64,000 nt of DNA from CAJXJP01 sp963926055 (GTDB lineage Bacteria; Patescibacteriota; Gracilibacteria; BD1-5; UBA6164), in the NCBI GenBank assembly GCA_963926055.1, contig CAWUVK010000003.1, positions 1-64,000 of the forward strand. Direction: 5' to 3'. A program made the position numbers and the translations under genes. The notes under the pieces were generated by a model, which saw only the letters and a program-made list of their open reading frames with translations, searched no databases and was not told the DNA's origin. Positions 30,435 through 41,147 of the stretch are shown piece by piece; position 1 is the stretch's first letter, and each line of letters begins with the position of its first letter.

Positions 30435-30770
30435 ATGAAAAAAACTGCTATACTCTTTACTTTATTATTTTTACATGGTTGTACTACTACAACGGTCAAT
30501 GAAAATAATAGTAGCAAAGAAAAAATAAAAACATACTTTCGTTGCTCAGACAATTCTAGAGCTTCGAAAGAATTTTTAATAACAACAGACTTTCAATTGT
30601 CTAACAATACAATTGAAGGTTTGAAAACAAATCTTGAAGATGAGTATTTCTACGAAAGAAATGCCTGTCGTCAGATTTGAACCACCAAAAAACCGCGCAT
30701 GCGCGGTTTTTTATTTTTTATTATTTTTCTTCATTTTTTACTTCTTCACCAGTTTTTTCTGATTTCATAA
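30435..30770 (+). CDS. Small lipoprotein with a TGA just before its terminator
   Basis: Signal peptide with lipobox (MKKTAILFTLLFLHGC, Cys at residue 16), then a polar domain with two more cysteines (YFRCSDNS, NACRQI). The frame meets TGA at 30678-30680. If that is a stop the protein has 81 aa and ends 7 bases before a GC-rich terminator. If it is glycine, as in the rest of this genome, the frame runs through the terminator to TAA at 30768-30770 (111 aa) and the tail is translated terminator sequence. The former looks like the original design. No other TGA is used, so the gene may come from a standard-code donor. Function unknown. Confidence 0.55.
30687..30715. terminator. GC-rich terminator
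   Basis: AAAAAACCGCGCATGCGCGGTTTTTT (split: AAAAAACCGCGC and GCGCGGTTTTTT) is a perfect palindromic stem with A and T runs. It serves both the lipoprotein gene and the convergent lysS. Confidence 0.85.
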
Positions 30771-32319
30771 TCGGAAATAAAACTACATCTCTAAGATTTT
30801 CTTGTTCTGTAAGAAGTGAAACCATTCTGTCAATTCACATTCCCCAACCAGATTGACAAGGCATAGCGTATTCCATAGCGAGTACAAAATCGTCATCACT
30901 TGCTGTTGCTTCTTCATCTCCAGCTTCGATTGCTCCTGATTGTTCATCGAAGTTTTCTTGTTGGATTTTTGGATCAACGAGTTCTGAATAAGCTTTAAGA
31001 ACTTCCCAACCGTTTAAAACTAATTGAAATTGTTCTACTATGTTTCCATCTTGGTCAGATTGTCTTGCCAGAGGTTGCATAGTTTTTGGATAATTATAAA
31101 TGAAAGCTGGTCCAACAATTCCTGGTCTTAATACTTTTTTATATAAGTAATCGATCATAGTTGCTGTTGCTTGTTTATCCATTCCTTCCCAAGAATGTCC
31201 TGCTGCTTTTATATCAGCTCTGAGTTTTTGTTCATCTTCTGGTGCGTATGCTTCCACATCAATTCCAGATTTTTCTTTTACTCCAGCAATATAATCAATT
31301 CTTTGCCATGGAGTTGTAAAGTTCACTTCTTTTTCTACACCATTTTTATCTCTGATTTTAATAGTTCTATCCAGATTCATTGTTTCGAAAATATAATCAA
31401 ACATTTCTTCTGTAAATTTCATATTATCTTCAAAATTCCAATATGCTGCGTAGTGTTCAAATACTGAAAATTCTTGCATATGAGTTGGATCAGATCCTTC
31501 ATTTCTGAAATTTTTCCCCATTTCGAAAACTCTTTCAAATCTTCAAACAGTCGCTTTTTTCAATGAAGTTTCTGGAGCAATTCTTAAAACAAATTCTTCA
31601 TCAAAATCATTATGATGTGTTTTAAATGGAGCTGCAGCAGCACCTGAAGCGCTATTTCCTAAAATAGGAGTTTCTATTTCGATAAATTTATGTTTCCAAT
31701 AAAATTCTCTAATAGTTTTTATAAATTCACTTCTAAACTTAAATCTTTCAAATGAATCATCATTCATAATCAGATCTAAATATCTTTGTCTATAAATAGT
31801 TTCTTGATCAGTAACTCCATGAAATTTTTCTGGAAGTGGTCTCACAGCTTTTGATAAAACTTGAAATTCTTTTACAAAAAGAGTCATTTCTCCATGTTTT
31901 GTCAGGAATAAATCTCCAGTAATTCCAATATAATCTCATACTTGGCAAAATTTTTCAGCGACTTTGAAAGCCGTTTTTGGTTCACCAGAAATTTCAATAG
32001 ATTGAACTACTTCTCTCCCAGTATTAAAATCAACTTTATCTCTCATAAAACACATTTGAATATCTCCTGAGTGATCTCTAATTTTTCCAAAGACTAATTT
32101 CCCCATTCCTCTGCTCGACATAATTCTCCCTGCCGTTTTAAATTCACCAAGAGAACCATTTTCCATAAGTTCATTTACATCTTTGAGTTTTGATTCTTGT
32201 GTTCTTATTTCTGCTATATCTTGTTTTCCATGGAAATGATTTGCATAACAAATAATTCCTGCATCTTTCATCGCTTGGATTTTTGCTTGTCTATCCAACG
32301 CTTCTCTAGAATATTCCAC
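30721..32319 (-). CDS. lysS: Lysyl-tRNA synthetase, class II
   Basis: 532 aa. OB-fold anticodon-binding domain (residues 50-150: TAGRIMSSRGMGKLVFGKIR, GDYIGITGDLF), then class II motif 1, motif 2 (FEMGKNFRNEGSDPTHMQEF) and motif 3 (GWGMGIDRMVSLL). The start is a GTG (32317-32319): no upstream in-frame ATG exists and the N-terminus EYSREALDRQAKIQAMKDAG lines up with the family. No clear Shine-Dalgarno. A few glycines are TGA-encoded. Confidence 0.96.
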
Positions 32320-32399
32320 GTTTTTTCTATTAATAATTAAAATTTTATTATGCGCGAATTATAGCGAATTTTTTATTTTTTTCAAGAAATTCAAAAAAA

Positions 32400-32430
32400 T
32401 AAAAAAACAAGAGAAAATTCTTGTTTTTTA
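32400..32430. terminator. Terminator
   Basis: AAAAACAAGA/TCTTGTTTTT stem with flanking runs, downstream of the gene at 32433-33212. Confidence 0.65.
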
Positions 32431-32432
32431 TT

Positions 32433-33212
32433 TTATTTCATAAATTCTAATTCTTCTTCTATAAAATTTAATTGTTTCCAAAAATCCTCAATTGTTTTAT
32501 TATTCAGAGTTATTCTACTATAGAAATATTTTTTATTAAGAAAATCCCAAACAATAGAACTCCTGTATTCTCAAGTGATTTCTTTTTGAATCAGAGTATT
32601 ATCGTTTTGATTTATGACAGAATCATACAAATAAAATGCATGGGTTTTTTTATAATCTTGAAAAGATTGTTGTTGAAAAAATAAATTATCTGATCTCATT
32701 TCATCAAAATAATATGGAGAATAAATATATTGAGCTAAATAATTTTTTAAAATTCTTTCTTTATTAAAATCTAATTTCAAAGCAACTTCGTCATCTAAAT
32801 TTAAAAATTCTTGCTGTACTTTTCCAATAGCACGAAAACTAATATTTCAGTCTAAAATAGAATTAAAATATATTATTTGTTCTTCTTGATTACAAGAATA
32901 ATTTATACAATCTTTTATTTCAGAAAAATCTTGATAACTATAATTTTCTAAAAAATTATCTGGAGAATCAGGAATTTTTAAATAATTATACTGTAAAATA
33001 TACATTCAAAATAATATAATTACTCAAATAGTACTTCAAAGTAATATATTATTTTTATTTTTTATTGCTCTAAATATTATATAAGTCGGTATAAATAAAA
33101 GTAAAACATGTAAAAAATATCAAAAAGTATTTCCTGTCTCAAAAACTATAGAAAACATTACATAATAAATTATGTAAAATATAAAAATAAATAGACTAAT
33201 AAAATTTTTCAT
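32433..33212 (-). CDS. Membrane-anchored protein of unknown function
   Basis: 259 aa. Three hydrophobic segments at the N-terminus (about residues 4-25, 30-48 and 58-75) precede a soluble domain of about 180 residues with a cysteine pair (KDCINYSCNQ) and many Tyr, Phe and Asn residues. TGA glycines in the TM region. No known family recognised. Monocistronic, divergent from the T4SS-like operon. Confidence 0.7.
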
Positions 33213-33394
33213 ACATAGCAATTAATAATTAATTATTATAATAATAGTAAGAATATAAAAAAATCAATACTTTATTTACATATAAAATTATTTTAGTACC
33301 TCTACCATTTTTCTAAAAAATCATACTTGAGATATCAATAGTAAAAATAAGTTCTTTTTTCTTCATAAAAAATACAATTCGTCAACGTAAATAT

Positions 33395-33423
33395 TTGTTT
33401 CTAGAGTTTTTCTGTGGTACAAT
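33395..33423 (+). promoter_or_regulatory. Promoter of the TraD-like/pilin operon
   Basis: TTGTTT (33395-33400), 17 bases, TACAAT (33418-33423); start of transcription would be about 20 bases before the ATG. The rest of 33213-33394 shows no gene. Confidence 0.45.
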
Positions 33424-33450
33424 AAAAAGGATTATATGTAACTTGAGAAT

Positions 33451-36288
33451 ATGAATTTTTCTATTAAAAAATTATTTTTTACATTTATATGTTTATTAAG
33501 CACTTCACAAAGTGTTTTTTCAGCATGACTTTTAGGTTGAAATACACAATCTGGAAATACAAAACCTAAACTAAATCAAAATCAAAACCAAAATCAACAA
33601 AATCAAGAAGATTGATTTTTCGAATGAAGTCTTGATATGCTAGAAACTATTGGGATTTGGATTATTTACATAGTTTGATGAATAATTATTTTCTTATTTC
33701 TTAAGAATTTTATGCGTTTTGTTTTCGAACTGTATTATTCAAAAAATTTAAGATATTTAAAAGTTACTCTTCCAAGAGCAGACTCAAAGCTTGATAAAGA
33801 AAAAGAAACAAAAAAAGATTTCAAAGAAAAAACAGGAATGATGTCTATGTTTTATAAAGCAATTCATAAATTATCTGAAGCCGGACTTCGTGATACATTT
33901 CTCAACTGGATTTTTGGACATTCAAAAATTTCTTTAGAATTAGTCTATGAAAATGGTGAAGTTACATTCTACGTAGTAACTTATAAAAATTACGTAAATC
34001 TTATTACCCAACATCTCACATCGATTTATACAGATGCCGAAATTATTCAAGTTGAAAAAAAAGATTACATAGATATTAAGCCTGATTGATATTCAATGAG
34101 AGCAGCATCTCTTTGAAAAGAACATGATGATGTTTTTCCTATAAAAACATATAAATATTTAGAAGATGATCCATTAAATAACTTTTCAAATGTATTTGGT
34201 GGTCTACATAAAGATGATAAAGCTGTTTTTCAAATAGTAATTAAACCTGATTTTGATCATAATAAATTAGCATTAAATGCAGCTCGTTTGGTGGCAAAAT
34301 GACAATATGGAAAAAAAAGAAAAAATTTACTTTGATTTTTAGGATTTTTATGGAACCCAATTGTAGCGATATTCCAATGACCTGATTCTATGGTTGCAGG
34401 TTGAAATAATGCTCCTGGAGCAAGTGAGTGAGATGCCTATAAAATATTTAACCAAGCTGAAACTGAAGCACAAAAAATTATGGGTGAAGCTGCTGCTCAG
34501 CCAGCATTTAAATCTTCAGTTCGTGTTTTAGTAAGTAGTAAAATACATCAAAATTCAGAAGATTGAGTCCATGCAATTGTTGCTGCTGCATCTATTTTTA
34601 CAGATGAATATAATAATTCTCTTGATAATCCTCAAGTTCTTGAAGATGCACTTCCACGGATATTTACACCTCTAAGATATTTTGGTTTTAAATATAAATT
34701 AGTTGGATTTTTTCAAAATACTTCTTATTTTTCAGCAGATGAAGTTTCAACTCTCTATCATTTACCTGATATAAATTATAATAAATCTCCTATCATTAAT
34801 TGGTTGGAATATAAAAAATTACCAACACCTCATAATTTAAAATTTCCTACTCAAGCCACTTTTTTAGAAGAAAAAGTAAAAATTTGACAAAGAGATGGTG
34901 AGGACATTTTTGAAGCAAAACAAGTACATAGAAAACTCGGTTGATTTCCAGTTTACAAAGATTGAGTATTACTTGGTTGGAATGAATATAGAAATAAAAA
35001 AACTCCAATATATTTTAGTAAAAAAGACAGAGGGAGACATCAATATGTTATCGGGAAATCATGAGGGGGGAAATCAGTATTTATTTGATACCTCGCTCGT
35101 CAAGATATGCGGAATGGAGATGGGCTTTGTGTTATTGATCCACATGGAGATCTTGTCGAAGATGTACTCGCATTCACTCCAAAAGAAAGAGCAAAAGATG
35201 TCGTAGTGTTTGATCCTGCGGATGACGAAAGACCAATGGGATTAAATATGCTTGAAGTAATATCAACTGATCCAGAACTTAGAAAAAGAGAAATGGACAG
35301 AGCTGCAATGGATGCAACTGAAATATTTATTAAAATATTTGGTGACGAAATATTTGGACCTCGTATCCAACATTACTTTAGAAATGGGTGTTTGACACTT
35401 ATGGAAGATGTCGAAGATGGTGGAACACTTATTGACGTACCAAGATTATTTGTCGATGATGCATTTAGAAAATATAAAGTTTCAAAAGTAAAAAATCCAG
35501 TAGTAAAATCATTCTGGGAACATGAATATGCAAACACTTGAGATAGAGAAAAACAAGAAATGATTCCTTACTTCTCTTCTAAATTTGGTCCTTTTATTAC
35601 TAATACAACTATTAGAAATATTATTGGTCAACCAAAGTCAGCGTTTAATATTCGTGACATTATGGACAATAAAAAAGCGCTTTTAGTTAATCTCTCAAAA
35701 GGGAAAATTTGAGCTCTCAACGCACAGTTACTTGGGTTAATATTTGTATCAAAAGTAAATATGGCTGCCATGTCGAGAGCAGATATACCAGAAGATCAAA
35801 GAAAAGATTTTTATATGTACGTTGATGAATTTCAAAATTTTGCCACTGAAACATTCGGTGAAATATTATCAGAAGCTAGAAAATACCGTTTAGCACTTAT
35901 TATGGCTCACCAATTTATTGCACAAATTAATTCATGAGGTTCTCAAAAATGAGATAAACCTAGTATTAAAGATGCAGTTTTTGGGAATGCGGGGACAATT
36001 ATGTCATTTAAAGTTGGTGCTGATGATGCAGAATATATGGAAAAAGAATATGCTCCACTGCTTTCTCAACAAGATATTATTGGGATTGCGAACTTTACAG
36101 CATATTGTAAACTCAATATAGACAATGCATCAACTCGTCCATTTGATCTCAAAACTATTTGGGATAATAATTATAAAAATGAAAAAATTGCTTCTATCAT
36201 AAAAGAATATTCTCGTAAAAAATACGGAAGAAAGAAAAAATATGTTGATATGGAGATCGAAGCAAGACTAGGAATTAATCCAACATAA
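33451..36288 (+). CDS. TraD/VirD4-like ATPase with N-terminal membrane anchor
   Basis: 945 aa. Signal-like N-terminus (LFFTFICLLSTSQSVFSA), a Asn/Gln-rich linker, one TM helix (IGIWIIYIVGGIIIFLFL, residues about 70-88), and a long accessory region. A HerA/TraD-type motor domain then begins with RHQYVIGKSGGGKSVF near residue 535 (Walker A; one glycine is TGA) and VIDPHGDLVEDVL. Walker B is FYMYVDEFQNFATE, with a sensor-like LIMAHQF. Such motors push DNA or protein through a membrane channel in conjugation or type IV secretion. The N-terminal extension is unlike classical VirD4. First gene of an operon with three pilin-like proteins. Confidence 0.9.
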
Positions 36289-36312
36289 AAAATTTAATTA
36301 TAAAAACATTGT

Positions 36313-37323
36313 ATGAAAATATTACAAAAAATTGGTATTTTATTTATCTGTTTATTCTCTTTTCTATCATTAAACAGCACTGTTCACGCAGATATATTTG
36401 AAGTATGACAACAACAAAGTAGTACAGAAAATAATCTGAATACTCAATGAGCAAGTGAAACATCATGAGATTCTGCAAAAAATGATAAAATAGATGGTTT
36501 TAGAATAGATGGATGAATCACTGTTTCACAATGAGGTGACGAAGCAATTGCAAATACTCTTATAAGAATTGCTAAAGATTTAAAAAATATTTTATTTGTT
36601 ATAGCAAGTCTCTATTTTCTCATTTTAATATTAAAACTTTTAGTAAGTGAAAAAACCGAAGAAGAAGTTTCAAACTTTAAAAAATGAGGATTATGGACAA
36701 CTATTGGTTTAATTGTGACACAAATAGCATATTTATTTGTAAATACTTTTTTTGACAGATGAATAAGTGAAAACTTAGCAGAAGAAGTTTCAGAAAAACT
36801 TATACAACCATTTATTAGTTTTTTAGAGACAGGTGCAAGTTTTTTCTTTATTGCTATTGCTGTATACGCTTTTTATAAATTAGTAACAGCTGGTTGAAAT
36901 GAAGACGCTGCTAAAGAAGGAAAAATGTCGATTGTATATGCTATTATTTGATTTATTTGAGTAAAACTCACAAAAACAATTGTCTATACAACCTATGGTA
37001 AAATAAATTGTTGATCAAATATAAGTGATATTATTGATATAAATCAACCTGGTGATAGAGCTAAATGTTTAGAACCTCAAAATCTTGATGGCTTAGCTCA
37101 AGCAGTTGCTCAAGTGATAAATTGGGCTAATGGATTTATTGGGATAATCGTTGTACTTTTAGTTATCTTTGCTGGTGCAAGAGTATTATTATCTGGTTGA
37201 GATGAAGAAGCTCTGAGTAAAGCAAAAAATATTTTATTATATATTTTTGTTGGTATTTGAGTATTAGTATGTAATTATCTTATCGTTACTTTTTTCCTTA
37301 TACCAGAAACTCCTATTGGATAA
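36313..37323 (+). CDS. Multi-pass protein with T4SS-pilin-like repeats
   Basis: 336 aa. Signal peptide (IGILFICLFSFLSLNSTVHA), a Gln/Ser/Gly-rich linker, then about six TM helices arranged as pairs. Each pair is joined by a turn resembling that of VirB2-like CPR pilins: KLVTAGGNEDAAKEGKMSI in one and LLSGGDEEALSKAKNILLY in another, close to AAGDDDKVSKGKTI in the gene at 18371. So it looks like two or three fused pilin-like hairpins. Many glycines use TGA. 24 bases after the ATPase gene. Channel or scaffold role inferred. Confidence 0.75.
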
Positions 37324-37347
37324 TATTTAATTTATTATAATTTTTTT

Positions 37348-38262
37348 ATGAAATATTTTATTTCAGCAGTTATTACATTTTTTTGTGTATTTGGTATTTT
37401 TTCTCATACATATGCAGCAATTGATATAAATTCAATAAATCAAACAGATAAAATAAAAGAAAAATCAATATGAACCAATCAAACCTGATTAGATCCAATT
37501 GATGCAATAAATCAAACGGGAGAAAAAATTCTCATTAGTATTAAAACAATTGTATGAGGATTATTAGTTATTTTTATTGTTTATGCTGGTGCTCAAATGG
37601 TTATGAGTATGTGAACAGATGAAGATCAATTATCGAGTGCAAAAAGACAAATTCGGTATTCTGTGATAGCTTTCATATTTATTAATATTCCTGGGACCAT
37701 ATATAAATCTTTTGATTCAAATTCAACAGAAGATGTAACATCTTGAGTTTGGTATAATAGTTGGTTTTCAGCTCCATCGAGTTGAGATAGTGGAAATATT
37801 TTCATCAACGCATATTCGCTTTGACAAACACTCAATGGTGATATAATTGGTTTTGTCCAAATTCTTTTATCAGCCATTGCAGTAGCTGTTATATTACTTG
37901 CATCTGTAAAAATTCTAGCATCACGTGGAAAAGAAGAAGATATTTCTGAATCAAAAAATAAAATCTTATGGTCAGTGATAGGTTTATTATTAGTTTGATT
38001 TATTGAATCATGGAAATATTTTGTTTATAAATGAGATATTGATGATGGAAGTAATATGTTTGAAGCTTTAATTAACTTAATTACTTTCTTTGCTGGTCCA
38101 GTTGCCATTGCATTTGTTACATATGCTGGATATTTATTTATCACGGCAAATGGTGAAGAAGATAAAATTTCTAAAGCAAAAAATATTATTATAAATGTTT
38201 TACTCGCAACGGTTATATTACTTGCTGGATATACATTTTTATTAGATCTTATTACACTTTAA
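37348..38262 (+). CDS. Multi-pass protein with T4SS-pilin-like repeats
   Basis: 304 aa. Signal peptide (VITFFCVFGIFSHTYA, cleavage near TYA/AI), then three TM-hairpin units. The turns are VMSMGTDEDQLSSAKRQI, ILASRGKEEDISESKNKI and FITANGEEDKISKAKNII, each a variant of the same charged loop before the second helix of a VirB2-like pilin. Internal triplication is therefore visible. TGA glycines are frequent. 24 bases after the preceding gene. Probably part of one membrane complex with its neighbours. Confidence 0.75.
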
Positions 38263-38271
38263 AATAAAAAT

Positions 38272-38706
38272 ATGAAATTAGTTTTAAAAATCCTCCTGTT
38301 ATTTTCAATTTTATTTTCTTTTTATTCTGCTCATGCAGAAGGTGAAGATGAAACAAAAGTAATCATAAGTACAACTCAAAAACTTCCATGGATGGAATGT
38401 GATGAATGATCAACAACCAGCGAATGAACTACTGCTGAAGTCACTGTCTATAAATGTGAAGTAGAGAAATGATTTTGAAGTATCATGACTATGATTTCAT
38501 GAATGATAAAATATTTCACTTATATTGCTATGATTTCAGCCGTTTTGTTTATTGTTATAAATGGTATCATGTATTCGATGTCATGAGTTGATAGTGGTAT
38601 GAAAGATGAAGCAAAAAAAAGAATCACAAAAACACTTATTGGAATAATTTTATTATTACTTAGTGGATATATTCTCAGCGTCTTTTTCCCATGGATTTAT
38701 GGATAA
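38272..38706 (+). CDS. Pilin-like two-TM protein
   Basis: 144 aa: signal peptide (ILLLFSILFSFYSAHA), an exposed segment with two cysteines (WMECDEGS, VYKCEVEKG) that could form a disulfide, then a TM pair with turn SMSGVDSGMKDEAKKRI. Single-unit version of the repeat in the two preceding genes. 9 bases after the previous stop; a terminator follows. TGA glycines are frequent. Confidence 0.75.
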
Positions 38707-38728
38707 AAATAAAAGATTATATAAAAAC

Positions 38729-38763
38729 AAAAAAACATTATCAATAATTGATAATGTTTTTTT
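38729..38763 (+). terminator. Terminator of the TraD-like/pilin operon
   Basis: AAAACATTATCAAT/ATTGATAATGTTTT stem followed by T-run. Confidence 0.8.
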
Positions 38764-38827
38764 GTAATTTTTTGTTATAAAAAAAAATTTATAAGCAGAT
38801 TTTATAAATTTCTTTTACGCTTTTATT

Positions 38828-38902
38828 TGGTTGCGGGGACAGGAATTGAACCTGTGGTCTACGGGTTATGAGCCCGTCGAGATACCACTTCTCCACCCCG
38901 CG
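38828..38902 (-). tRNA. Initiator tRNA-fMet (CAT)
   Basis: Acceptor CGCGGGG faces CCCCGCA, so position 1:72 is the C:A mismatch of bacterial initiators. The anticodon stem carries GGG/CCC pairs (CGGGCTCATAACCCG). CCA is encoded. Confidence 0.96.
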
Positions 38903-38915
38903 ATATATATAAAAA

Positions 38916-38990
38916 TGGTATCGCCACGGAGAATCGAACTCCGGTTGCCTGGATGAAAACCAGGAGTCCTAACCACTAGACGATGGCGAC
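38916..38990 (-). tRNA. tRNA-Glu (TTC)
   Basis: Cloverleaf with acceptor GTCGCCA/TGGCGAT, anticodon TTC (stem CCTGG), encoded CCA. Cotranscribed with tRNA-fMet 13 bases downstream. Confidence 0.95.
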
Positions 38991-39032
38991 ACGGACATTT
39001 CTTATTCACTTAAATCTCTTAAGTGCCAAAGC

Positions 39033-39059
39033 ATTATATATATTTTAAAAAATAGTCAA
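39033..39059 (-). promoter_or_regulatory. Promoter of tRNA-Glu/fMet
   Basis: TTGACT (39054-39059), 15 bases, TATAAT (39033-39038) on the minus strand, upstream of tRNA-Glu. The spacer is short by one or two bases. Confidence 0.5.
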
Positions 39060-39069
39060 ATTTTTTTCA

Positions 39070-39103
39070 GTAAAAAAACTTAGAATATATTCTAAGTTTT
39101 TTT
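39070..39103. terminator. Terminator of the cyclase operon
   Basis: AAAAAACTTAGAATA/TATTCTAAGTTTTTT palindrome with T-run; it abuts the cyclase stop. Confidence 0.8.
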
Positions 39104-41147
39104 ACTTTTCGTCAAAATTCCATACTCCATCCCAATTTTCTGGAGTTTTTTCGTATATAAATTTTTGACACCTTTTAAAATAAGTATAACTTGGTGCGTC
39201 ATTATTGTCTGCACATTTTTTAAAGATATCTTTTGCTGATTCAAAATCTCAAGCTAAATATAACTCAATTGCTTTTGTATATTCTAAAACTATTGATTTT
39301 TTATCTTCATCAATACATCATTTTCTTGATAATAATTCATAAATAACTACTGGAGTATCTTTTCATTTTACACGAATTTTATCTAAATATCTGTATGAAA
39401 ATTTATCTCTGGTAGCTTCAACTACTTCTTGAGAGACACAAATATATGTTCCATAAAACTTGTTTACTCATTCTAAACGTGAAGCCAGGTTTACATTGTC
39501 TCATAGAGCTGTAAACTCCATTTTCCTCCCGGCAGATCAAATATTTCAAATAATTGCATCTCAACAATGGATTCAAATTCTTGCTTTTATTTGAGAAAAT
39601 CATTCAGTTTCCCATCAAATATTGAGTTTTTTTAATGCTTCTTGCTGTTGCAGTGCAGCTTCACATGCTTCATAAACATTCTGTTCATGTTCACCTCAGA
39701 AAACTCACCAAAGAGCCATTATTGCATCTCATTCATATTTATTAATAAATCCTCTCAAATCTAAAATAATATCTGACATACTTGATAAATATTCTCTTAA
39801 GAATTTTACTAATATTGCTGGAGTGAATTTTTCAGAAATGGTAGTAAATCATTCAATATCTGAAAAAAACATAGTAATTTTTTTACTTTCTCCATCGAGA
39901 TTTATTTTTCCAGATCCTGATAATATTTCTGCAGCAATATCTTTTGAAACATATTCTCACAGAGCTTTGTTCAGTTTATTTTTATGTTTATTTTCTATTA
40001 AATATTTTACAATATTTGCTCATGCCAGTGAAATAATCAGTCATACTATTAACTCATAATAATAATTTACTAGCAATCAAGCTTGAGAATATAATAAAAT
40101 TGGAAAGAAAAATGCAAAAATAATTATAACCGTAATATTGCTTCAAATTAATATTTTTCCAGAACGGTGTAAATTAAAAAATATAGAAATATTCATAATT
40201 AAGAAAAAAATCATCCATTCTAAATGTTTCGATAAAAATTTTACAGCATCATTATGTAAAATATTACTCAGAGCATTTGCATGAAAATAGACACCGTACA
40301 TAATTCATTCTGATGTTTGAAATGTATCTTTTATTCCTTTTGCAGTCGCTCAAATAATTATTATTTTATCTTTGAAGTCGACATTATTTTTTACCCTTTC
40401 AAACTCATTTTGATCATAAATGTCTATAAAAGAAACTTTTTGATAATTATGAATTTCAGGATGATTCACATAAATAAGTGGAGAATTTTTGTAGCCAAAT
40501 GGTAAAGAAATATCATTTCAAAGATTATAAAAATCTTGGGTTTTAACTCACATTCATCAAATTCCTAAATAATTTTTAGCAATAACGAGTGGAAAAAATT
40601 CAAAACTTTGTCTATTTTCTTTATCAGATAATACTGGATAATATGCATCTGCATTATTGGTAACTGGATGAATTCTTGGAGAAAAAAATCAGAAGTCTTT
40701 TGCATATTTCCTAATACTTTCAATTGGAAATTCAAATAATCCATCTTGAGAAAATGATAGTCAAAAAATAACATTTCCAGCTCTTTTTACAGCATCAGAA
40801 AATATTTTATCTGAGAGTTGATTTGTATTATCAGCAAAAATAACATCAAATGCTATAATACTTGCTCAGGCTTCGTTTAATCTTTGAATAACTGGTGCAT
40901 AGACTTTTCTATCAAAAGGAAAACGCTCTAAACCAGTAGTAGTTTTTTCATCAATTTCAACAACAATGATATCCTTAGAAACTTGAGCTTTATGAGCTAT
41001 ATCTAAAATAATATTTTGTACAACCGTGTTTGAAGGAATAAAAAAATTAAAAACCACTGATAAAAGCCATATAATGATAAAAATTATTATACTGAGTCAA
41101 AAAGTGAGAATATTTTTATTTTTTAATAATTTTTCGGTTTTATTCAT
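39102..41147 (-). CDS. CHASE2-domain adenylate/guanylate cyclase
   Basis: 681 aa, class III nucleotide cyclase. One TM helix (16-37), then an extracytoplasmic CHASE2 sensor (residues 40-310: DIIVVEIDEKTTTGLERFPF, AGASIIAFDVIF, KDKIIIIGAT), three TM helices (about 315-385), and a cytoplasmic cyclase domain. The last contains MFFSDIEGFTTISE (metal-binding Asp), NKYEGDAIMALWG (second metal Asp), GIHCGDAIIGNIGSAGRKME and the ALGDNVNLASRLE signature. Substrate specificity is not certain; cAMP is likely. It overlaps the FecR gene by one base (TAATG), so they are coupled. No cAMP effector gene is seen. Confidence 0.92.

Noticed and set aside
33451..36288. Series of short ORFs suggesting a fragmented, degraded conjugation gene
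   Set aside because: All pieces are in one frame and join perfectly when TGA is glycine; Walker A and B are intact.
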